Notes under the pieces: model-generated
Seen by the model: the letters and a program-made list of their open reading frames with translations, nothing else
What the model was told of the DNA's origin: nothing
Databases searched by the model: none
From: Betaproteobacteria bacterium CG2_30_68_42
Lineage (GTDB): Bacteria; Pseudomonadota; Gammaproteobacteria; Burkholderiales; Rhodocyclaceae
Reading direction: 5' to 3'
Length of the DNA stretch: 64,000 nt
Assembly (NCBI GenBank): GCA_001872285.1
Contig: MNXU01000074.1
Span: 1 to 64,000 of the forward strand
In this document: positions 35,467 through 43,739 of the stretch, in pieces
Numbering within the stretch: the stretch's first letter is position 1
Layout: every line of letters starts with the position of its first letter
Made by a program: the position numbers and the translations under genes

Positions 35467-36696
35467 ATGCTGCTCGAGGGCGATGGATTGAAGCTGGCGC
35501 AAGCCTCCGGCGCGGAGGGCGCGGCGCGCAACTTCCAGGCCCTGCGCGTGCTCTCGGAGGTCGCGACCGGGCTCGCCGGCGAAGCGGACATCGAGGCGCT
35601 GCTCAAGCGCTTCCTCGGCACCATGATCCGGCTGGTCGGCGCCTCGGCCGGCGCGGTGCGCGTGCTGACCTCCGACGGCATGCACCTGCGGCTGGTGGGC
35701 GCCACGGGCCTGCCCGAGGACGTCGTCGAGCACGAGAAGCTGGTGAGTCTCGAGTGCAGCCTGTGCGGCAGCGCGGTGATGCACGACCGCGTCCATCACA
35801 TGGTGCCGGTGCGCTCCTGCGCGGAGCATACGGGCCTTGCCTTCTTCCAGCGCGACTGCCACGCGATGGTGGTCGTGCCGCTGATGTTCCGCGGCAGGGT
35901 GCATGGCACCTACAACCTGTATTTCAGCGAGCTGCGCGAAGTGCCCGAGGAGGTGAGCGTGGTCTTCCGCTCGATCGGCGAGCACCTCGGCGCCGCGCTG
36001 GAGAATGCGCGGCTCACGCGCGAGAACCTGCGCATCACGCTCATGAACGAGCGCCAGATGATGGCCAACGAGGTGCACGACTCGCTCGCGCAGACGCTCG
36101 CCTACATGAAGATGCGGCTCGCGCTGATGCAGGACGCGCTGCGCGCAAAAGAGCCCGAGCGCGCGCTCAAGTTCGCCGCGGACGCCAAGGGCGCACTCGA
36201 CGCGGCCTACGCCGGCCTGCGCGAGCTGCTCTCGCAGTTCCGCAACCGCATGGACCCGCTCGGACTGCTGCACGCGCTGGACGCGCTCGCCCGCGATTTC
36301 CTCGACCGCACCGGCATCGAGCTCGATTACGACAACCGGGTGAGCGACCTGAATCTCAGCGTCGAGGACGAGGCGCAGGTGTTCCACATCGTCCAGGAGG
36401 CGCTCGCCAACGTCGTGCGCCACGCCGGCGCCACCCGCGCCCGGCTCACGGTGGATCTGCGAGCGGGCCACTACGAGGTCACGGTGGAGGACAACGGCAA
36501 GGGATTCTTCGCGCTCGGCAATCCGCTCGGCAGCTTCGACGAACACCCCGGGTTGCGCCAGCACCTGGGCATCAGCATCATGCGCGAGCGCGCCGAGCGC
36601 ATCGGCGGGCGCATCGAACTGGCGAACCTCCGGAAAGGGGGCGCGCGCACGCGGCTCACCGTTCCGGTGCCGCAGATCGGAGCGAAGGCGCGATGA
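35467..36696 (+). CDS. Cytoplasmic GAF-domain histidine kinase, NarX-like output
   Basis: Sensor kinase of a two-component pair, 409 residues, with no membrane helix. A GAF domain (about 30-180) carries four cysteines, C97 and C100 (ECSLCG), C118 and C131, which could bind a metal cluster or act as redox sensor. HisKA_3 follows with phospho-acceptor His204 (NEVHDSLAQTL), then the HATPase_c domain (NVVRHA, DNGKGF, GISIMRERAERIGG). ATG 35467 is chosen because GGAGGAG lies right before it; ATG 35455 adds four residues. The signal is unknown. It overlaps the response regulator by four bases. Confidence 0.88.
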   Translation: MLLEGDGLKLAQASGAEGAARNFQALRVLSEVATGLAGEADIEALLKRFLGTMIRLVGASAGAVRVLTSDGMHLRLVGATGLPEDVVEHEKLVSLECSLCGSAVMHDRVHHMVPVRSCAEHTGLAFFQRDCHAMVVVPLMFRGRVHGTYNLYFSELREVPEEVSVVFRSIGEHLGAALENARLTRENLRITLMNERQMMANEVHDSLAQTLAYMKMRLALMQDALRAKEPERALKFAADAKGALDAAYAGLRELLSQFRNRMDPLGLLHALDALARDFLDRTGIELDYDNRVSDLNLSVEDEAQVFHIVQEALANVVRHAGATRARLTVDLRAGHYEVTVEDNGKGFFALGNPLGSFDEHPGLRQHLGISIMRERAERIGGRIELANLRKGGARTRLTVPVPQIGAKAR

Positions 36697-37361
36697 GCGA
36701 GCCGATCCAGGTCCTGCTGGCCGACGATCACACGCTCTTCCGCAAGGGTCTCGCAGAACTGCTGGAGCGCAGCGGCAGCATCCGCGTGGTGGGCATCAGC
36801 GGCAACGGGGACGATGCCCTGTGGCTGGTCGAGAATCGCAAGCCTGATGCCATCATCATCGATCTCAACATGCCGCCGCACGGCGGCCTCGGGCTGCTGC
36901 GGCGGCTGCGCGCCGACGGCTGGATGGGCCCGGCGCTGATCCTGACCGTGAGCGACGAGCAGGCCGATCTCGAAGCGGCGCTGCGGGCCGGCGCGCGCGG
37001 CTACCTACTCAAGGACATGGAGCCCGACGAGGTCGTCGACGCGGTGCGCCGCGCGTGCGCGGGCGAGATGGTGGTCGCGCCCGCGATGACGCTGAAGCTG
37101 CTGCGCACGCTGCAGGCCGGCGGCACCAGCGCGCCCAGGCCCGATCCGCTGCACAGCCTCACCGCGCGCGAGCGCGAGATCCTCCAGCACCTCGCGCAGG
37201 GCCTGTCGAACAAGGCGATCGCGCGCGAGCTCGCCATCAGCTATGACACGGTGAAGCTGCACGTGCGCCACATCCTGTCAAAGCTCAACTTCACCTCGCG
37301 CGTCGAGGCCGCCGTCTTTGCCGTGGAGCACGGCCGCAAGGACGGGAACCACACGCAGTGA
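36693..37361 (+). CDS. NarL/LuxR-family response regulator
   Basis: Output partner of the kinase just upstream, 222 residues. The receiver domain has the acidic pocket DD (11-12), phospho-acceptor Asp57 (IIIDLNMP), the conserved Thr/Ser and Lys106-type segment GYLLKDM. The C-terminal LuxR HTH (LTAREREILQHLAQGLSNK, then YDTVKLHVRHILSKL) binds DNA. Translationally coupled by ATGA overlap. The regulon cannot be told from the window; the neighbours nuo, DUF302 and the redox fusion gene point to respiration or redox. Confidence 0.9.
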   Translation: MSEPIQVLLADDHTLFRKGLAELLERSGSIRVVGISGNGDDALWLVENRKPDAIIIDLNMPPHGGLGLLRRLRADGWMGPALILTVSDEQADLEAALRAGARGYLLKDMEPDEVVDAVRRACAGEMVVAPAMTLKLLRTLQAGGTSAPRPDPLHSLTAREREILQHLAQGLSNKAIARELAISYDTVKLHVRHILSKLNFTSRVEAAVFAVEHGRKDGNHTQ

Positions 37362-37376
37362 GCGGCCCGCGGCCGC
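37362..37376. terminator. Short GC stem-loop between convergent genes
   Basis: GCGGCC-CGC-GGCCGC directly after the response regulator stop and ahead of the convergent DUF302 gene. The stem is short and no T-run follows, so it is a weak terminator candidate. Confidence 0.3.
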
Positions 37377-37385
37377 GTGCCCACC

Positions 37386-37775
37386 CTACAGCGCGGCCAT
37401 CACCCGGTCGAGCCGCTCGCGCACCTCGTGCGCGAGTGCGGCGATGCCGGGCCGGTCGACGAGTTTCAGGATCGCGATCGGATCCATGAACTCGACCCAC
37501 ACGCTGCCCGCCGCATCCTGCCGTACCAGCACGTTGCACGGCAGCAGCAGGCCGATGGAGGGCTCTGCGGCGATCGCGCGGCTGGCGAGCGAGGGATTGC
37601 AGGCGCCGAGGATGCGATAGGGCGGCATCGCGATGCCGAGCTTCTTCTTCAGCGTGGCCGAAGCGTCGATCTCGGTGAGCACGCCGAAGCCTTCCGCGGC
37701 GAGCGCTTCGGTGACCTTCGCCAGCGCCGCGTCGAAGGACAGCGCGACGGTCTTGCCGAATCCGTAGTTGCTCAT
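37386..37775 (-). CDS. DUF302 domain protein
   Basis: A 129-residue soluble protein with the DUF302 pattern: VALSFDAALAKVTEALAAEG, ASATLKKKLG, YRILGACNPSLASRAI and IGLLLPCNVLVRQD. The biochemical role of the family is not known; members are frequent near redox and sulfur genes. A good GGAG stands eight bases before the ATG. It lies 38 bases after the ferredoxin-reductase fusion gene on the same strand, so the two are probably one transcript. Confidence 0.85.
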   Translation of the reverse strand: MSNYGFGKTVALSFDAALAKVTEALAAEGFGVLTEIDASATLKKKLGIAMPPYRILGACNPSLASRAIAAEPSIGLLLPCNVLVRQDAAGSVWVEFMDPIAILKLVDRPGIAALAHEVRERLDRVMAAL

Positions 37776-37813
37776 GGGTTTCTCCAGGACGATGGGTCGA
37801 ACGGCCCGCAGGC

Positions 37814-39298
37814 TCACTCGCAGACCGTGCGCGCGAACTGCGTAGCCGGCAGGCCGCGCCCGCACAGCCGCCGCTGTACTTCGTCGAGGATGGGCTGCGG
37901 GCCGGCGGCATACACGTGGAGCGCCGCGAGTCCGGCGAAGTTCCCCTCGATCGCCCGGCAGAGCGCATCCGCGTTTTCCTGCGCAGAGCGGCCCGCCCCG
38001 TCGATCGGCAGGTAGAGGAAGTCGTCGAGCGCCTCGCTCCATGCGCGGCACAGGTTGCCGAGGTAGTGCCCGTCGGGCCGGGTGGCGAGCCGGACCAGGC
38101 AGATGCGCTCCGCATTTTCGAGCGCGAGCGCGTGTTCGACGAGGCTCTTCACCGGCGCGAATCCGGTGTCGCAGGCGATGAAGGCGAGCTGCCTGGCAGC
38201 CTCGTCGCGCAGCACGAAATCGCCGATCGGCCCGAACACCGTCACCGGGTCGTTGCGCCCGAGCACGCCCGCGAACAGGTGCTCGGCGAAGCTGGAAGAT
38301 GGGTCGCGCGCGATGTGGAAATGCAGGTTGCGGTCGTCGCAGGGGCAGCTCGCGATCGGGAATTCCTCGCTGCCCGCCGGGTGGAAGCCGAGCACGGCCG
38401 ACTGTCCGGCGAAGAAGCGCAGGCGGTTGCTGCGTGGGGTCTGCAGGTGAAGCAGCACGATGTCGGCGGAGGCGCGCTCGATCGCGCGCACCCGCGCGCT
38501 GATCGTCTGCTCCGGGATGTCCTGCGGGCCGAGCGCCTCGAGGGCCTCGAGCACGACGTCGGACACCGGCGCGTAGCTGCACGCCAGCGTGACGCCGGAG
38601 CGCTTCTCGGCTTCGCTCAGGACATAGTCGTGCGGGTGCATCCGGCGCACCTGGCCCGAGGCCACGCGGACCTTGCACAGGCCGCAGGTGCCGCTGCTGC
38701 ATCCGTAGTTGAGCGCGAGCCCGGCCTTCAGCGCCCCCTCCAGGAGGGTGTCCGCGCCCTGCACGAAATACTCGTGCCCGCTCGGCCGCAGCACGACATG
38801 GGAGGCCACGAGGCTCAGCATGTCGTCCATGATCTCGATCGCATTGGGGGATTCTCCTTCTCCGAGGATGACCGCGAGATGCCGGTCCAGCGTGTCCGCG
38901 AGTTCCCGCATCTGCGCGCGCAGCGCTCCCTCGCCGTCCCCGGCCAGCGCGCGGATGCGTTCGCCCAGGTCTACGACCAGCAGGTGGTATTTCTGCAGGT
39001 GCGCGCGGGTGTCGGCGAGCTCGCGCGCGTGCTCGAAAAGCCGCTCCGCGAGCAGCTCCTGACTGGGCAGGGTGCGTTCGCGCACGCGCTTGCCGAAGGC
39101 GCGTTCCTTGATCTCGGTCACCCGCTCGAAGGCGCCATCGACATCGAGCCTGGCGTCCGGATAGAGCCTCAGCAGCTCGTCGGCCTCGACCATGCCATCC
39201 ATCGAGGCGAGCTCGCCGCTGCGGATGCGCGCCTGGAGCGCGGCACGGGTCACGCCGACGAGGCGCGCGGCGCGCGAGAGGTTGAGTGCGTGCGGCAT
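37814..39298 (-). CDS. HTH-ferredoxin-FNR fusion oxidoreductase
   Basis: A 494-residue, three-part protein. Residues 1-50 look like a MerR/excisionase-type helix-turn-helix (LSRAARLVGVTRAALQARIR, then LYPDARL). Residues 55-165 are charged and probably coiled-coil. Residues 166-255 are a plant-type 2Fe-2S ferredoxin with Cys200, Cys205, Cys208 and Cys240. Residues 262-490 are a ferredoxin-NADP reductase-like FAD/NAD(P) module (CDTGFAPVKSLVEH, YAAGPQPILDEV). The ferredoxin-reductase half is like phenol or benzoate dioxygenase reductases; the HTH addition is unusual. Substrate unknown; it may couple NAD(P)H redox state to DNA binding or to a partner. Confidence 0.8.
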   Translation of the reverse strand: MPHALNLSRAARLVGVTRAALQARIRSGELASMDGMVEADELLRLYPDARLDVDGAFERVTEIKERAFGKRVRERTLPSQELLAERLFEHARELADTRAHLQKYHLLVVDLGERIRALAGDGEGALRAQMRELADTLDRHLAVILGEGESPNAIEIMDDMLSLVASHVVLRPSGHEYFVQGADTLLEGALKAGLALNYGCSSGTCGLCKVRVASGQVRRMHPHDYVLSEAEKRSGVTLACSYAPVSDVVLEALEALGPQDIPEQTISARVRAIERASADIVLLHLQTPRSNRLRFFAGQSAVLGFHPAGSEEFPIASCPCDDRNLHFHIARDPSSSFAEHLFAGVLGRNDPVTVFGPIGDFVLRDEAARQLAFIACDTGFAPVKSLVEHALALENAERICLVRLATRPDGHYLGNLCRAWSEALDDFLYLPIDGAGRSAQENADALCRAIEGNFAGLAALHVYAAGPQPILDEVQRRLCGRGLPATQFARTVCE

Positions 39299-39463
39299 CG
39301 CTGTGCGGCCGGTTTGGGAACATGCGCGGCAGGCGCAACTCTACCCCAGAGCGGGCGCGCTGCGCAGCAGGCCGCGTGCGGCCCCCTCGGCGGCTCCTGC
39401 ACGGGGGGCGACTTTTCGGCGCGGCTCCGGTAATGTTCGAGCTTCCCAATCATTGGGGTGTCC

Positions 39464-40672
39464 ATGAAACACGAACGTCCCTCGCCCGCGATGCTGGCGC
39501 TCGCCTGCGGCGGAGTGGTGCTGATGCTCTCGCTCGGGATCCGCCACGGCTTCGGCCTGTTCCTCAAGCCGATGAGCATGGACCTCGGTTGGGGGCGCGA
39601 GACGTTCGCCTTCGCCGTCGCGCTGCAGAACCTCGTGTGGGGGCTCTCGCAGCCGGTCACCGGGATGCTGGCCGACCGCTACGGCGCCTGGAAGATGGTT
39701 GCGGCAGGCGGACTGTGCTATGCGCTGGGGCTGCTGGTGATGGCCTCGGCCACCAGCCCGTGGTCGCTGGGCATGGGCGCCGGGGTGCTGGTCGGGCTGG
39801 GGCTCTCGGGGACGAGCTTCAGCGTCATCTACGGTGTGCTGGGGCGCGCCTTCCCGGCCTCGAAGCGCAGCCAGGTGCTGGGCATCGCCGGCGCGGCGGG
39901 CTCGTTCGGGCAGTTCGTCCTGCTGCCCGCCGAGCAGGGCCTGATCTCGTCCCTGGGATGGCTGCCGGCGCTGCTGGCACTGTCGTTCGCCGCCGCCCTG
40001 ATGGTGCCGCTCGCGGCCGGGGTCGTCGAGCGCGATGCGGGTGCGCACCAGGCCCGCGGCCTCACGGTGCGCGAGGCGCTCGCGGAGGTGGCGCGCAGCC
40101 GCGATTTCTGGCTGCTGTGCTTCGGCTTCTTCGTGTGCGGCTTCCAGGTCGTGTTCATCCAGGTGCACCTTCCGGCCTACCTCGTCGATGGCGGCCTGTC
40201 GGGCAACGTGGGAGTGGGGGCTCTCGCGCTCATCGGCCTGTTCAACATCGCCGGCACCTACGGCGCCGGCCGGCTCGGCGCGAGACACCGCAAGCCGATG
40301 CTGCTCTCGGTGATCTACGCGCTGCGCGGAGTCGTGATCGGCATCTTCCTGCTCGCTCCGCTGTCGGCATGGAGCGCCTGGCTTTTCGCCGCGGCGATGG
40401 GGCTGCTGTGGCTATCGACGGTTCCGCTCACCAACGGTACGATCGCCTCACAGTTCGGCGTCAGGCACCTCTCGATGCTCTCCGGGATCGTGTTCCTGTT
40501 CCACCAGATCGGGTCGTTCGCGGGCGCCTGGTTCGGCGGCGTCCTCTATGACCGTACCGGCTCCTACGGGGCGGTGTGGGCGATCGCGATCGGGCTCTCG
40601 GCGACGGCGACCGCGCTGAACTGGCCGATCCGGGAGCGCGCACTCGGGGCGATGGCGAGGGAGGGCGCGTGA
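39464..40672 (+). CDS. MFS transporter, oxalate/formate-antiporter or monocarboxylate-like
   Basis: A 402-residue carrier with 12 predicted helices. The opening SLGIRHGFGLFLKPMSMDLGWGRE, here given only as the pattern RHGFGLFL and LGWGRETF, and the loop GMLADRYGAWK are those of the OFA/monocarboxylate subgroup of the major facilitator family. GGGGTG lies just before ATG 39464; a GTG six bases upstream is possible. It is the first gene of a run with glycerate kinase and glycolate dehydrogenase, so a small organic acid such as glycolate is the likely but unproven substrate. Confidence 0.83.
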   Translation: MKHERPSPAMLALACGGVVLMLSLGIRHGFGLFLKPMSMDLGWGRETFAFAVALQNLVWGLSQPVTGMLADRYGAWKMVAAGGLCYALGLLVMASATSPWSLGMGAGVLVGLGLSGTSFSVIYGVLGRAFPASKRSQVLGIAGAAGSFGQFVLLPAEQGLISSLGWLPALLALSFAAALMVPLAAGVVERDAGAHQARGLTVREALAEVARSRDFWLLCFGFFVCGFQVVFIQVHLPAYLVDGGLSGNVGVGALALIGLFNIAGTYGAGRLGARHRKPMLLSVIYALRGVVIGIFLLAPLSAWSAWLFAAAMGLLWLSTVPLTNGTIASQFGVRHLSMLSGIVFLFHQIGSFAGAWFGGVLYDRTGSYGAVWAIAIGLSATATALNWPIRERALGAMAREGA

Positions 40673-40805
40673 GCAGCGCAGGGGGACCCGTGAGCGAAGC
40701 GAGCGGGGGCGAAGCGGCCGCGAACGGCGCCGGGCCGCCAAGCCTTCCGCAGATCGCACGGCGAGGCCGGTTCGGAGGCGGCGGCGTGAGCAGCGCAGGC
40801 GGACC
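40667..40805 (+). repeat. Direct repeat around two alternative starts of the small membrane protein
   Basis: A 22-base segment at 40667-40688 (GCGTGAGCAGCGCAGG and six more bases) recurs at 40784-40805 with one mismatch. The offset is 117 bases, exactly 39 codons, so both copies read in the same frame (VSSAGGP). The stretch between them is GC-rich low-complexity coding. Confidence 0.6.
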
Positions 40806-40932
40806 TGCGCGCGTGTTGCGGATCGTCGGCTGGATTGCGGCGGCGGCGGCGCTCGCGCTGGCGTGGCGCGCCTATCGCAGCCCGGATTTTCTGGGCGAGT
40901 GGATGTCGCTGCTTTCCGCCTGTTTCGCCTAG
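40669..40932 (+). CDS. Small single-pass membrane protein of unknown function
   Basis: Starts with GTG overlapping the MFS stop by four bases, with GGAGGG upstream, and gives 87 residues. Only the last 45 or so look like a real protein: a helix (VLRIVGWIAAAAALALAWRA) and a short conserved-looking end (SPDFLGEWMSLLSACFA). The first 39 residues are low-complexity Gly/Ala/Ser. A near-identical start region, with its own GGAGG, recurs in frame at GTG 40786, which would give a 48-residue protein. Position suggests a partner of the carrier; not otherwise recognised. Confidence 0.55.
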   Translation: MSSAGGPVSEASGGEAAANGAGPPSLPQIARRGRFGGGGVSSAGGPARVLRIVGWIAAAAALALAWRAYRSPDFLGEWMSLLSACFA

Positions 40933-40934
40933 TC

Positions 40935-42212
40935 ATGACGATCGGCGATTCGCGGGCCTTCCTGCTCGAACTGTTCCGCAGCGCCGTCGCTGCGGCCGAC
41001 CCCGCGCGCTGCCTGCCGCCGCACCTGCCGCCTGCCCCGCGCGGGCGCACCGTGGTGGTGGGTGGCGGCAAGGCGGCAGCGGCGATGGCCCGCGCGGTCG
41101 AGGATCACTGGGACGGGCCGCTCTCCGGCCTGGTGGTGACCCGCTACGGACATGGGCTCGCGTGCCGGCGCATCGAGGTGATCGAGGCCGCGCACCCGGT
41201 CCCCGACAGCGCCGGGCAGGCCGCCGCAGCACGCATGCTGGAGCTCGTGCACGGGCTGAACCCGGACGATCTCGTCCTGGCGCTCGTCTCGGGTGGCGGC
41301 TCGGCGCTGCTCTCGGCGCCGGCGGCGGGGGTGAGCCTCGCCGACAAGCAGCAGGTCACGCGCGCACTGCTGCGCAGCGGTGCCGGCATCCACGAGATCA
41401 ACTGCGTGCGCAGCCATCTCTCGGCGATCAAGGGCGGGCGGCTGGGCGCGGCCGCGGCGCCGGCGCGGCTGGTGAGCCTGATCCTCTCCGACGTGCCGGG
41501 AGACGATCCGGCGGTGGTCGCATCGGGCCCGACGCTGCCCGATCCGCGCACCCGCGCCGAGGCGCGCGCGGTGCTGGAACGCCACCGGATCGAAGCGCCG
41601 CCAGCAGTGCTGGCCTGGCTGAACGATCCGCGCAGCGAGACGCCCAAACCGGGCGATCCGGCCTTCGCCGGGGCAGGCGCGACCATCGTCGCGAGCGCCC
41701 GCGTCTCGCTCGATGCGGCCGCCTCCAGCGCACGTGAGCGCGGCATCGCGGCCCTCGTGCTGGGCGACCGGATCGAGGGCGAGGCGCGCGAGGTCGCGCT
41801 GGTGCTGGCGGCGATCGCGCGCTCCTGCGCCGCCGACGGCATCCCGCTCGCCCCGCCCTGCGTCATCCTCTCGGGAGGCGAGACGACGGTCACGGTGCGC
41901 GGCAAGGGGCGAGGCGGGCGTAATGCCGAGTTCTTGCTCGCGGCCGCGCTCGCGCTCGATGCCACGCCCGGCATCCACGCCATCGCCTGCGATACCGACG
42001 GCATCGACGGATCGGAGGAAAATGCCGGCGCGCTGATCGCGCCCGACACGCTCGCGCGCGCCCGCTGCGCGGGGCTCGACGCGGCAGCGCGGCTGGCCGA
42101 CAATGACGCCTACGGCTTCTTCGCCGAACTGGGGGACCTGGTGGTGACCGGACCCACGCGCACCAACGTCAACGACTTCCGGGCGATCCTGGTGGAGGCT
42201 CGACGGCTGTGA
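40935..42212 (+). CDS. Glycerate 2-kinase (DUF4147/MOFRL family)
   Basis: Phosphorylates D-glycerate to 2-phosphoglycerate; relatives are often annotated as hydroxypyruvate reductase TtuD or as GckA. The 425-residue product has VVVGGGKAAAAMA, the LVSGGGSALLSAP phosphate loop, SDVPGDDPAVVASGPT and the C-terminal MOFRL domain (SGGETTVTV, GRGGRNAEF, DTDGIDGSE). It lies two bases after the small membrane protein and overlaps glcD by four bases (GTGA), which ties glycerate use to glycolate oxidation. Confidence 0.9.
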   Translation: MTIGDSRAFLLELFRSAVAAADPARCLPPHLPPAPRGRTVVVGGGKAAAAMARAVEDHWDGPLSGLVVTRYGHGLACRRIEVIEAAHPVPDSAGQAAAARMLELVHGLNPDDLVLALVSGGGSALLSAPAAGVSLADKQQVTRALLRSGAGIHEINCVRSHLSAIKGGRLGAAAAPARLVSLILSDVPGDDPAVVASGPTLPDPRTRAEARAVLERHRIEAPPAVLAWLNDPRSETPKPGDPAFAGAGATIVASARVSLDAAASSARERGIAALVLGDRIEGEAREVALVLAAIARSCAADGIPLAPPCVILSGGETTVTVRGKGRGGRNAEFLLAAALALDATPGIHAIACDTDGIDGSEENAGALIAPDTLARARCAGLDAAARLADNDAYGFFAELGDLVVTGPTRTNVNDFRAILVEARRL

Positions 42213-43729
42213 GTCCCATGGAGACGGCCGGCGTCGAACCCGCGGATTTCCTCGCCGAGCGCGATTTCGGCGGGCGCGACCGCGAGGCGCTGCTGAGCGA
42301 ACTCTCGCGCGTGCTCCCGCGCGGCGCGCTGCTGGTCTCGCCCGAGGACGCCCGCCCGTACGAGTGCGACGGGCTGACCGCCTACCGGCAGCTTCCGCTC
42401 GCGGTCGCGCTGCCGGACTCGGAGGACCAGGTGCGGGCGATCCTGCGCATCTGCGCGAGCCTGGACGTGCCGGTGGTGGCGCGCGGCGCGGGCACCAGCC
42501 TGTCGGGCGGCGCGATGCCGCACAAGGACGGGGTCGTGCTCTCGCTCGCACGCTTGCGCTCCATCCTCGCGCTCGATCCGCTCGCACGCACCGCCCGCGT
42601 CCAGCCGGGGGTGCGCAACCTGGCGATCTCCGAGGCCGCCGCCGCCCACGGCCTGTACTACGCCCCCGATCCGTCCTCGCAGATCGCGTGCACGATCGGC
42701 GGCAACGTGGCGGAGAACTCTGGCGGCGTGCATTGCCTGAAGTACGGCCTCACGGTGCACAACGTGCTGCGGGTGCGCGCGATCACCATCGAGGGCGAGG
42801 CGCTCGAGATCGGGAGCGAAGCGCCGGATGCGCCCGGCTACGACCTGGCGGCCCTGATCAACGGCTCGGAAGGAATGCTCGCGGTGATCACCGAGATCAC
42901 CGTGCGGCTCACCCCGAAGCCGCTGACGGCGAAGGTGGTGCTCGCCGCCTTCGACGATGTGGTCCATGCGGGCGACGCGGTGGCCGCGGTGATCGCCGCC
43001 GGCATCATCCCGGCCGGCATGGAGATGATGGACCAGCCCGCCACCCGCGCGGTCGAGCCTTTCGTGCATGCCGGCTATCCGCTCGATGCGAAGGCGCTCC
43101 TGCTCGCCGAATCCGACGGCACGCCCGAGGAAGTGGAGGAGGAGATCGGGCGCATCCGCGAAGTGATGGCCGCGAACGGGGCGACCGGGATCCGGGTCTC
43201 GCGCGACGAGGCCGAACGGCTGCGCTTCTGGTCCGGGCGCAAGGCCGCTTTTCCCGCGGTCGGGCGCATCTCGCCCGACTATTACTGCATGGACGGAACC
43301 ATCCCGCGCAAGCGGCTCGCCGAGATGCTCACGGCGATCGCCACGCTCGAGGGCAAATACGGCCTGCGCTGCTGCAACGTCTTCCATGCCGGCGACGGCA
43401 ACCTGCATCCGCTCATCCTGTACGATGCGAACGCAGCGGGCGAGCTGGAGCGGGCCGAGGAATTCGGCGGCGAGATCCTCGAGCTTTCGGTCGAGTACGG
43501 CGGCACCATCACCGGCGAGCATGGCGTGGGCATCGAGAAGATCGGCCAGATGTGCTCCCAGTTCTCGCGGCAGGAGCTGGCGATGTTCCATCGCGTCAAG
43601 GCGGCGTTCGATCCGCGCGGGCTGCTCAATCCGGGCAAGGCGATCCCGACGCTCAACCGTTGCGTGGAGTTCGGCCGGCTGCACGTGCACAAGGGCGGAG
43701 TGCCGCATCCCGAACTGCCGAGGTTCTGA
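42209..43729 (+). CDS. glcD: Glycolate dehydrogenase FAD-binding subunit GlcD
   Basis: FAD subunit of glycolate dehydrogenase (glycolate to glyoxylate, electrons to the quinone pool). The 506-residue product has the PCMH-type FAD domain (VVARGAGTSLSGGAMPHKDG, given in part as GAGTSLSGGA; CTIGGNVAENSGGVHCLKYG) and the FAD-oxidase C-terminal domain (NVFHAGDGNLHPLI, TGEHGVGIEK). Start is the GTG overlapping the kinase stop, or ATG 42218. Followed by glcE after ten bases. Confidence 0.93.
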   Translation: MSPMETAGVEPADFLAERDFGGRDREALLSELSRVLPRGALLVSPEDARPYECDGLTAYRQLPLAVALPDSEDQVRAILRICASLDVPVVARGAGTSLSGGAMPHKDGVVLSLARLRSILALDPLARTARVQPGVRNLAISEAAAAHGLYYAPDPSSQIACTIGGNVAENSGGVHCLKYGLTVHNVLRVRAITIEGEALEIGSEAPDAPGYDLAALINGSEGMLAVITEITVRLTPKPLTAKVVLAAFDDVVHAGDAVAAVIAAGIIPAGMEMMDQPATRAVEPFVHAGYPLDAKALLLAESDGTPEEVEEEIGRIREVMAANGATGIRVSRDEAERLRFWSGRKAAFPAVGRISPDYYCMDGTIPRKRLAEMLTAIATLEGKYGLRCCNVFHAGDGNLHPLILYDANAAGELERAEEFGGEILELSVEYGGTITGEHGVGIEKIGQMCSQFSRQELAMFHRVKAAFDPRGLLNPGKAIPTLNRCVEFGRLHVHKGGVPHPELPRF

Positions 43730-43739
43730 GGCCGCGGCG

